12,420 nt of DNA from Candidatus Sumerlaeota bacterium (GTDB taxonomy: Bacteria > Sumerlaeota > Sumerlaeia > JADFCT01). The notes under the pieces were generated by a model, which saw only the letters and a list, made by a program, of their open reading frames with translations, had not been told where the DNA came from and made no database searches. The stretch spans positions 1 to 12,420 of the forward strand of contig JAPLSP010000253.1 of assembly GCA_026398575.1 (NCBI GenBank), read 5' to 3'. The translations under genes and the position numbers were made by a program. This document shows, in pieces, positions 7,344 through 12,420 of this stretch. Numbering within the stretch: position 1 is the stretch's first letter; every line of letters begins with the position of its first letter.

Positions 7344-9070
7344 TGCGGCTTGCCCATGGTGACAAATTCCTCTTCGCTCAGCACGCCGTCCTTGTTGGTG
7401 TCGAAGGTGGGGAACCGTCGGCGGCCTTCGGCTTCATCCGGAAATTTATTGAGATACTCTTCCAAAGTCATCTTGCCGTCGTGGTTTGTGTCCTTGTTCT
7501 TGAAGATCGCCGCGCGATCCAGAGCGGGCTTTGCCGGCGCGTCGGTTTTTGCTTTGGCCGCCTGGCGCGGCTTGTCCACCGGCTCGCCGCGGGCTGCCGC
7601 TGTCTCTCGCGCCTTGCTCGGCGGCAGCGTTTTCTGCCACGCCAGCGCCTTGGCCGTGAGTTCTTTAACCATGTCCGGATGCTCCAAGGCGACGTTGCGT
7701 TTCTCGGAGAAATCTTTTGGGATGTCGTAAAGCTCCGCGCGGCTGCCGTCGTGGTTGACGAAGAGTTTCCATGCGTCGTCGCGGATTGCAAGCATCGGCG
7801 GCTGATACTCCTCGCCCCAGACGCGGAAGAGCCATTCCCAATATAGCGGCTTGCGGCGCGGACGCAATTGCCCCAGCCAGATGTCGCTCACGTCCTCGCC
7901 GTCCGGTTGGACGCTCTCCGGCACGGCGACGCCGGCTAGTTTGCAGATCGTCGGCAGCCAGTCCACTCCCGCGATCACGCTCGTTTCGTCCACGCGGCCG
8001 GCGGCGACCTTGCCCGGCCAGCGCAGTACGCCAAACGTGCGGATGCCGCCTTCATACATACTGCGCTTGCGCGCGCGCAGCGGGCCGGTATTGCCGACGC
8101 CGGCGTTGGAGGCGTTGCCGATGTGGTAGTCCTCCGCGCCGTTATCGCTCGAGAAAAACACGATGGTGTTGTCGCCAAGTTTGAGATCATCGAGCGCCTG
8201 CATCAGCCGCCCGATTTGCGCGTCGAGGTCTGTCAGCGAGGCGCAGAAGACCTGCATCTGGCTTTTCAGGTCCTTGGCCGCGCCGAGATATTTCTGCATC
8301 CATTCGCCAAACGCCGGATCGTCGGCGCGCGGAGCGAGCGACTCATAGACTTTGAGCTGTTCCGGCGTCGGCTTGAGCGGCGCGTGCGGCAGCAGCGTCC
8401 ACACGTTGACATAGAACGGGCGTTCCCGGTTGGCTTTGATGAACTTGATCGTCTCGTCCACGATCATCGCGCTGGACTTGGCGCGGAAATAGGGATCGGT
8501 TTGCTCGGGCGTGCGCCGCTTGCCATCGGGTGGCGTTGAGCCGTCATCGCCGAGGGCCGGAGCGTCAGGACTGCCGTTGACGGTTCGGGATATTTCGATC
8601 CCATAGGCGTCGGGGGGCGGCGCGCCAGAGCCATTGCCGAGATGCCATTTGCCGAAGTGGGCCGTGGCATAGCCGGCGTCGCGCAGCAGTTTCGTGATGG
8701 TGATCGCCTTGGGATCGAGCCAGTCGGGCATGGCGCGCGACTCATTGAGCGAGTGATCGGCGAAGTGGCCGTGGATCAGATGCCGCGCCGGATAATGCGA
8801 CGTCATGAACGCGCACCGGCTGGGCGAGCAGACGGTGGCGGCGACGTAGAATTGCTTGAACCACGTCCCCTGCGAAGCGAGCCGGTCGAGGTTGGGCGTC
8901 TTGACGTACGGGTGTCCGGCAAAGCGCGCGTCTCCCCAGCCCTGATCGTCGGTGAGGATGAAAATAACATTGGGCCGTGTCGCCTCGGCGGCGTGACCGG
9001 TGTTTGCGAACGCCAGCGTCAACGCAGCGGATGCGCAGAGGAGGATGAGTATTCGGATTCCGAGTTTCAT
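7328..9070 (-). CDS. Secreted arylsulfatase-type sulfatase with C-terminal EF-hand pair
   Basis: Sulfate-ester hydrolase of 580 residues, exported through a signal peptide (about 1-28; hydrophobic core ILILLCASAALTLAFA, probable cut near GHAA). Type I sulfatase signatures are intact: DDQG (41-44) for calcium binding, CSPSR (81-85) whose Cys81 would be converted to formylglycine, HFGKWHLG (138-145), LPHAP (227-231) and FSSDNG (306-311). Activity requires a formylglycine-generating enzyme, which is not in the window. A Lys/Ala/Pro-rich linker (about 484-520) leads to two canonical EF-hand loops, DTNHDGKMTLEE (527-538) and DTNKDGVLSEEE (557-568), which probably bind calcium. The last codons and stop (QLNAK*) are made of repeat-element DNA, so the original C-terminus may have been altered. 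GAGG lies eight bases before the ATG. It follows the esterase gene by 65 bp, suggesting joint action on a sulfated, acylated polysaccharide. The exact substrate is unknown. Confidence 0.95.
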   Translation of the reverse strand: MKLGIRILILLCASAALTLAFANTGHAAEATRPNVIFILTDDQGWGDARFAGHPYVKTPNLDRLASQGTWFKQFYVAATVCSPSRCAFMTSHYPARHLIHGHFADHSLNESRAMPDWLDPKAITITKLLRDAGYATAHFGKWHLGNGSGAPPPDAYGIEISRTVNGSPDAPALGDDGSTPPDGKRRTPEQTDPYFRAKSSAMIVDETIKFIKANRERPFYVNVWTLLPHAPLKPTPEQLKVYESLAPRADDPAFGEWMQKYLGAAKDLKSQMQVFCASLTDLDAQIGRLMQALDDLKLGDNTIVFFSSDNGAEDYHIGNASNAGVGNTGPLRARKRSMYEGGIRTFGVLRWPGKVAAGRVDETSVIAGVDWLPTICKLAGVAVPESVQPDGEDVSDIWLGQLRPRRKPLYWEWLFRVWGEEYQPPMLAIRDDAWKLFVNHDGSRAELYDIPKDFSEKRNVALEHPDMVKELTAKALAWQKTLPPSKARETAAARGEPVDKPRQAAKAKTDAPAKPALDRAAIFKNKDTNHDGKMTLEEYLNKFPDEAEGRRRFPTFDTNKDGVLSEEEFVTMGKPQLNAK

Positions 9071-9135
9071 TTTTCGAGCCTCGCTGAGATACTGAAATAT
9101 TTAAGCCCAATCGCTTCTGCCTTGGATCACCCCTG

Positions 9136-10284
9136 TTAGAACAACAGTGACAGAAATTCGCCCAGATACATCCGCCACACCGGCCATTCATGCGCGCCTT
9201 CAGACGGACGCCATGTATTTTTGACGCCATGCTCCGTCATCCATTTCGTCAGATCCTCCGCTCTTGCGAAGCCTTTGTCCTGCTGGCCGCAGCCGATCCA
9301 CAACAGCTTCAAATTCTTCCTGCTCGTTTCGGCATTGTCAATCAGACGCTTGTACGCGGTGTCCGGTTCCCTGGCCAGCCCGGCGCTCCACACTCCAACG
9401 TATCCGAATAACTCCGGGTGGTTGAGGCCGATGCTGGCCGCCTGGGCGCCGCCCATCGAAAGCCCGGCGATCGCCCGATGATCGCTATCCGCAATAACCC
9501 GGTACTTCGCCTCCACCAGCGGAATAACGTCATTCAGCAAATCCGCTTCAAACAGCCTCAACGACCGCCCCCGCTCGATGGCCGTATCGCTCGTAGTCTG
9601 CGCCGGCGGGGGCACGTGCCCGAGCGGCATTACAATAATGGCGGGTTTCGCTTTCCTTTGGGCTAGAAGGTTGTCCATGATTTGATTGGCCCGGCCAATC
9701 ATTGTCCATCCCGACTCGGTATCGCCCGATCCGTGCAGCAGATACAGCACGGGAAACTTGGCGTTGCGTCTGCCGTATCCCGGCGGCGTATAAACATAAA
9801 CCCTGCGATCGGCGGCGAGTGTTGTTGAGTGATACCAGTGGATCGTCACCTGGCCGTGCGGCACATTCCGCATTTCATAGAGCGCGGGCTTCTTGGCGGG
9901 GATCGGCAGAAGACTGCTGGTCGGTCCCTTGATGTCCGGATTGCCCGGATCGGCCATGGATACGCCGTCCACCACGAAACTGTAATCATAAATCGCCGGC
10001 GCCAGCGGACCGAGAGTGACGCTCCATACGCCCTCGGAGTCCTTGACCATCGGGCGCGCGCCAATCTGACCGGCTACCGAGACTTCCAACGCCTTCGGCG
10101 CCCGCAGACGCATTGTCACGGTTCGGTCCGGATAAATCTCCGACGCCACGCGCGGCGGCGGCGCATTGGTAGCTGCCGGCTGCTGCTTGGTCCGCGTCGC
10201 CGCGCAGCCCAGGGCCATTGCCCCAACGAGCAGAGCCATTGCCCCAAGAAGCAGCATTCCTGAATTTCGATTGAGTCGCGTCAC
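9136..10284 (-). CDS. Exported CE1-like esterase (feruloyl/acetyl-esterase type) with N-terminal E-set domain
   Basis: Serine hydrolase of 382 residues, likely envelope-anchored or secreted. The start chosen is GTG at 10284 because a strong AGAGGAGGA sits just upstream and the reading frame above it runs through hairpin repeat DNA. A hydrophobic signal (about 10-26) ends in MALGC (Cys27), a weak lipobox lacking the usual Leu at -3. Residues about 50-130 resemble an E-set/CBM48-like module (VTMRLRAPKALEVSVAG, then GPLAPAIYDYSFVVDG). The alpha/beta-hydrolase follows: YLLHGSGD (181-188), nucleophile Ser276 in GLSMGG, probable Asp336 in GCGQQDKG and His365 in GAHEWPVWR. This arrangement is known from CE1 enzymes such as XynZ-type feruloyl esterases and enterochelin esterase relatives. 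With the sulfatase downstream, removal of acyl groups from polysaccharide is the best guess. Confidence 0.9.
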   Translation of the reverse strand: MTRLNRNSGMLLLGAMALLVGAMALGCAATRTKQQPAATNAPPPRVASEIYPDRTVTMRLRAPKALEVSVAGQIGARPMVKDSEGVWSVTLGPLAPAIYDYSFVVDGVSMADPGNPDIKGPTSSLLPIPAKKPALYEMRNVPHGQVTIHWYHSTTLAADRRVYVYTPPGYGRRNAKFPVLYLLHGSGDTESGWTMIGRANQIMDNLLAQRKAKPAIIVMPLGHVPPPAQTTSDTAIERGRSLRLFEADLLNDVIPLVEAKYRVIADSDHRAIAGLSMGGAQAASIGLNHPELFGYVGVWSAGLAREPDTAYKRLIDNAETSRKNLKLLWIGCGQQDKGFARAEDLTKWMTEHGVKNTWRPSEGAHEWPVWRMYLGEFLSLLF

Positions 10285-10296
10285 AAATCCTCCTCT
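10285..10296 (-). promoter_or_regulatory. Ribosome binding site fixing the esterase start at GTG
   Basis: The minus strand reads AGAGGAGGATTT directly before GTG at 10284. The AGGAGG core is four bases from the start codon, or the overlapping GAGG seven. The only longer alternative, ATG at 10422, has no such site and would translate repeat DNA. This supports the shorter protein with its signal sequence at the N-terminus. Confidence 0.8.
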
Positions 10297-10337
10297 GTCC
10301 TGCGAAATTGTTGGATTTGGTCTTTCAAACTCCAGTT

Positions 10338-10441
10338 TTCCCCGAAGGGGAACCACAATCATAGCCGTGGGTGATGCGAAGCGATAGCGGAGCGAACCCA
10401 CGGTAGCGGCATTCAAAACCATTGGTCCCCGAAGGGGGCCA
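10338..10441. repeat. Cluster of three GC-rich hairpins (REP/BIME-like)
   Basis: Three inverted repeats follow one another in the 177-bp gap between rlmI and the esterase gene. A: TTCCCC-GAA-GGGGAA (10338-10352). B: CCGTGGGT (10365-10372) paired with ACCCACGG (10396-10403) around a 23-base loop that itself contains GCGAAGCG and GCGGAGCG. C: TGGTCCCC-GAA-GGGGGCCA (10423-10441, one G-T pair). A and C share the core CCCCGAAGGGG, which on the minus strand gives a CCCC-TTCG-GGG loop. No T-run follows, so these look more like dispersed extragenic palindromes than terminators. They could stabilise the 3' end of the rlmI transcript. Confidence 0.75.
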
Positions 10442-10461
10442 ACGTCGTCGCCAAAACAACC

Positions 10462-11649
10462 CTATCTTCTCTTCCTCAAAAAGAAAACCTTCAGATACGA
10501 CGTCTCCGGCGTTTGAAGGTGAACGGGGTGGTCCCAGGATTGCCCGCTTTGAATGGCGATTGAAAAATCCGAATGCGCGTCCTTCGCGGCCATGGTCAGC
10601 ATATCTCGAAAATCATCGAGGCCAACGTTATGCGAGCAGGAACAAGTGATCAGCAATCCGTCCTCGCTCAGCAGCTTCATGGCGCGCAGATTGAGCTCGC
10701 GATAGGCCTTCAAGGCGTTTTCGGCGTCCCGTTTGCTTTTGGCCAGCGCGGGCGGATCGAGGATGATGACGTCGAATTGCCTGTTTTCGGCGACCGCCTT
10801 GCGCACGAATTCAAAGACATCCGCTTCCTCGAAGGCGCAACGTTCCGGAGGCAGATGGTTGCGGCGCGCGGCGGCCCGGGCCAATTCCAGCGCGGCCTGC
10901 GAGGAGTCAATCCCCAACGTTTCGCGCGCGCCGTGAACCGCCGCGACCAGTGACCAACCGCCGACGTAGCAGAACAAATCCAGAACGCGCTTATCCTTGA
11001 AAAAAGGGATCGCCAGCGTCCGATTTTGAACTTGATCGAGATAGTATCCGGTCTTCTGCCCCTCCAGCAAATCCGCCAGCACGATGGCGCCGTTTTCTTC
11101 GATCTCGCACGGCGCGCGCATTTCGCCGTGGATGCAGCCCTTGGTTTCCTCCAAGCCTTCGACCGTGCGATAAGGCACATCGCTGCGCTCGATGATGGCG
11201 CGGGGCGAGCACACTTCGATGAGCGATTCCATCAGCGCCGCGCGCCGCGCCTCCATCGCGAAGGTCGAAATCTGAATCACGAGTTGATCGCCGAAGACGT
11301 CAACGATCAGCCCCGGCAGTCCATCCGATTCGCTGTGGATCAGGCGATAGGAATGCGGCAGCGGCCCAAAAGTTTCGCGATAGGCGCGCGCCGCCTGCAA
11401 TCTTCCTGCGATAAACGCGCGGTCGCAGGGTTGTTCCCACAATCGCGAATAAATCCGCGCGCGGATCATCGAGGACTTGCTGAACAGCCCCATCCCAAGG
11501 AATTTTCGCTTGCCGCTGAAAACCTTGACCTCGTCTCCTGGCTGCGGCTCACCCTCTATCGCCTCGACTTCATTGGAAAACACCCACAAATGCCCGCGCT
11601 CTGCCCGCCGTCCCACGCGTCGTTTCAATGTGATGGCTTTGGCAGTCAT
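10462..11649 (-). CDS. rlmI: RlmI-type class I rRNA large-subunit methyltransferase
   Basis: SAM-dependent enzyme of 395 residues, almost exactly the length of E. coli RlmI, which makes m5C1962 in 23S rRNA. An N-terminal PUA-like domain (1-75; RRVGRRAERGHLWVFSNEV matches the family N-terminus and fixes the start) is followed by the central domain with SDGLPGLIVDVFGDQLV (108-124) and KTGYYLDQVQNR (199-210). The Rossmann methyltransferase has motif I VLDLFCYVGGWSL (222-234), LGIDSS (245-250), DPP (298-300) and the cysteine motif TCSCSH (335-340), whose Cys is the expected catalytic or base-flipping residue. DHPV (373-376) is also typical. Upstream of the ATG there is no Shine-Dalgarno sequence: a tandem repeat of CCCTGAC type runs to within five bases of the start codon. 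Family assignment is firm; the exact target C1962 is inferred. Confidence 0.93.
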   Translation of the reverse strand: MTAKAITLKRRVGRRAERGHLWVFSNEVEAIEGEPQPGDEVKVFSGKRKFLGMGLFSKSSMIRARIYSRLWEQPCDRAFIAGRLQAARAYRETFGPLPHSYRLIHSESDGLPGLIVDVFGDQLVIQISTFAMEARRAALMESLIEVCSPRAIIERSDVPYRTVEGLEETKGCIHGEMRAPCEIEENGAIVLADLLEGQKTGYYLDQVQNRTLAIPFFKDKRVLDLFCYVGGWSLVAAVHGARETLGIDSSQAALELARAAARRNHLPPERCAFEEADVFEFVRKAVAENRQFDVIILDPPALAKSKRDAENALKAYRELNLRAMKLLSEDGLLITCSCSHNVGLDDFRDMLTMAAKDAHSDFSIAIQSGQSWDHPVHLQTPETSYLKVFFLRKRR

Positions 11650-11654
11650 AAGGG

Positions 11655-11682
11655 GTCGGGGGTCAGGGGTCAGGGATCAGGA
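11655..11682 (-). repeat. Short heptamer array, 4 units abutting the rlmI start
   Basis: On the plus strand the units are GTCGGGG, GTCAGGG, GTCAGGG and ATCAGGA. On the minus strand they read TCCTGAT, CCCTGAC, CCCTGAC, CCCCGAC, each ending in R-A-Y. The array ends five bases from the rlmI ATG (11649), where a ribosome binding site would be expected. A 12-base stretch (11683-11694) separates it from the long array in the opposite orientation. Confidence 0.85.
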
Positions 11683-11694
11683 AAAGTGCTGCTG

Positions 11695-11820
11695 ACTCAA
11701 CGTCCAATGTCCAACAGGGAATATCCAATATCCAACTGCAAATCATGAATTGCAAATCACAAACTGCGAACTGAAAACTGATAACTGTGAACTCGGAACT
11801 CGGAACTCGGAACTCGGAAC
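11695..11820 (+). repeat. Long diversified heptamer array, 18 units ending in AAY
   Basis: Eighteen in-phase 7-bp units on the plus strand: ACTCAAC, GTCCAAT, GTCCAAC, AGGGAAT, ATCCAAT, ATCCAAC, TGCAAAT, CATGAAT, TGCAAAT, CACAAAC, TGCGAAC, TGAAAAC, TGATAAC, TGTGAAC and four TCGGAAC. Positions 1-4 vary widely, with 14 different units, while positions 5-7 are AAY in every unit. The array fills the space between rlmI and the DsrE-family gene, ending three bases before that gene's stop codon (11824-11826). No gene is present in this stretch. Confidence 0.95.
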
Positions 11821-11823
11821 TGC

Positions 11824-12258
11824 TCAGTAATCCAGCGTTATAATGCGCCCAGAGGTGAAAAAGAAAAAGGCATCCTTTTCCGCAATCTTCACACCTGGCA
11901 GCAAGTCATCCTGTGTTTTCCCGGCGGCGCTCAGACAATCAGGACAGGCATAAACCCCGATGCCTTTATCCACCAGTTTTTTGATCTGATCGCGGGAGAA
12001 GGAAAATTGCGCATAGCTCAGATTCTGCGAATCCTTCAACGCCACCTCAATCCCCTTCACGTCCATATAGACCAGCACGTCCCGATCCGCCGACATGGTC
12101 ACGGCCATGTTCAAAGCCATCAATACACGCTGAGGGCTGTCGGGGCCGCTGCTGATATGAATGATGACTCCATCGCGCCCGCCCATCCCCGGCATGGCGC
12201 ATCCTCCGCACAGCAAGACGCCCGCCAAAAGCAAAAGAAATGGAAATACCCTTCTCAT
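11824..12258 (-). CDS. DsrE-family lipoprotein with CxxC motif
   Basis: Small exported protein of 144 residues. The start is ATG at 12258, preceded by AAGGAG eight bases upstream; the open frame above it has no such signal. The N-terminus has two Arg, a hydrophobic stretch (5-16) and LCGGC with Cys20 as probable lipidation site, followed by a Gly/Met-rich linker. Residues 29-144 form a DsrE/DsrF/TusD-like fold: VIIHISSGPDSPQRVLMALNMA (31-52), VLVYMDVKG (61-69), then VYACPDCLSAAGKT (102-115) with Cys105 and Cys108, and a terminal TSGRIITLDY strand. DsrE relatives handle sulfur transfer or bind small ligands, mostly in the cytoplasm. A lipidated copy with a CxxC pair would sit outside, perhaps as a redox or metal-binding protein. 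A link with the sulfatase is not shown. Confidence 0.82.
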   Translation of the reverse strand: MRRVFPFLLLLAGVLLCGGCAMPGMGGRDGVIIHISSGPDSPQRVLMALNMAVTMSADRDVLVYMDVKGIEVALKDSQNLSYAQFSFSRDQIKKLVDKGIGVYACPDCLSAAGKTQDDLLPGVKIAEKDAFFFFTSGRIITLDY

Positions 12259-12266
12259 AATAGACT

Positions 12267-12272
12267 CTCCTT
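12267..12272 (-). promoter_or_regulatory. Ribosome binding site deciding the DsrE-protein start
   Basis: AAGGAG on the minus strand, eight bases from ATG at 12258. It places the start directly before the lipoprotein signal and rules out the longer open frame that runs to the window edge. Confidence 0.8.
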
Positions 12273-12299
12273 TATGGCGCCCAGAAATCGCAAAAAGAA

Positions 12300-12327
12300 A
12301 CTTTAGCATTGCGCGCGCGCTGGTCAA
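12300..12327 (-). promoter_or_regulatory. Candidate sigma70-like promoter for the DsrE-family gene
   Basis: The minus strand shows TTGACC (12327-12322), a 16-bp spacer and TAAAGT (12305-12300), placing a start site near 12293 and a leader of about 35 bases. The spacer contains an uninterrupted GCGCGCGCGC (12311-12320). The rest of the segment up to 12420 shows no supported gene. Confidence 0.5.
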
Positions 12328-12420
12328 GGGCAAGATTATCGCAAGTATGATTGCGGGCGCATTCCAGAAGTGCATTGCCCTCCGCCACCACCGAGCCTCG
12401 TGCCGGAAGAAAAGATTCAT

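Noticed and set aside
5426..7846. Plus-strand open frame of about 800 codons crossing three genes
   Set aside because: It is antisense to the dehydrogenase, monooxygenase and part of the sulfatase, and crosses two repeat elements. Its translation is Arg/His/Gln-rich without any domain. In GC-rich DNA the opposite strand often lacks stops.
10285..10422. N-terminal extension of the esterase from ATG 10422
   Set aside because: This part translates hairpin repeats, lacks a ribosome binding site, and would bury the signal sequence behind 46 residues.
10338..10441. Rho-independent terminator of rlmI
   Set aside because: The stems are GC-rich and stable, but none is followed by a T-run on the minus strand.
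12259..12420. Upstream extension of the DsrE-family frame to the window edge
   Set aside because: The lipoprotein signal and AAGGAG site mark ATG 12258 as the start, and a promoter-like sequence lies in the extension.

Overview
The window is bacterial chromosomal DNA of moderately high GC. Eight protein-coding genes all lie on the minus strand. The only plus-strand coding trace is a broken MBOAT acyltransferase fragment. A secreted formylglycine-type sulfatase with C-terminal EF-hands, an FHA-GAF-PP2C phosphatase, a ligase-TPR membrane protein and gaps filled with short tandem repeats would fit an uncultured lineage near the PVC group, Hydrogenedentota or Sumerlaeota. No phylogenetic marker is present, so this placement is only a guess.

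In transcription order (high to low coordinates) the genes are: a DsrE-family lipoprotein (11824-12258) with its own sigma70-like promoter; an RlmI-type 23S rRNA methyltransferase (10462-11649); a secreted CE1-like esterase (9136-10284) followed closely by a secreted sulfatase (7328-9070), the most operon-like pair; an LsrG-like ABM monooxygenase (6881-7195); an iron-type alcohol dehydrogenase (5471-6631); an FHA-GAF-SpoIIE phosphatase (3657-5339); and an O-antigen ligase/polymerase-like membrane protein fused to TPRs (65-2920). The MBOAT fragment (3152-3454) sits between the last two. With the ligase-like gene it suggests that this end was once part of an exopolysaccharide locus. The sulfatase and esterase point to breakdown of a sulfated, esterified polysaccharide outside the cytoplasm.

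The most unusual content is in the gaps. Four of them hold short-period repeats whose sequences differ from site to site but follow one rule: read on one strand, a unit of 7 bases (or alternating 7 and 8) ends in R-A-Y (A/G, A, C/T), with the other positions free. There are arrays of 18 units (3502-3627), 18 units (11695-11820) and 4 units (11655-11682). Two symmetric elements carry facing arms of equal repeat number around a foldable core (7211-7343 with 5+5 units; 6737-6838 with 4+4). These repeats reach into gene edges: they supply the last codons and stop of the sulfatase, come within a few bases of the rlmI start codon so that no ribosome binding site remains, and lie beside the cut end of the MBOAT relic. 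A fifth gap (10285-10461) holds three consecutive GC-rich hairpins of another kind. I regard the RAY-phased repeats as the best candidate for an undescribed element family.
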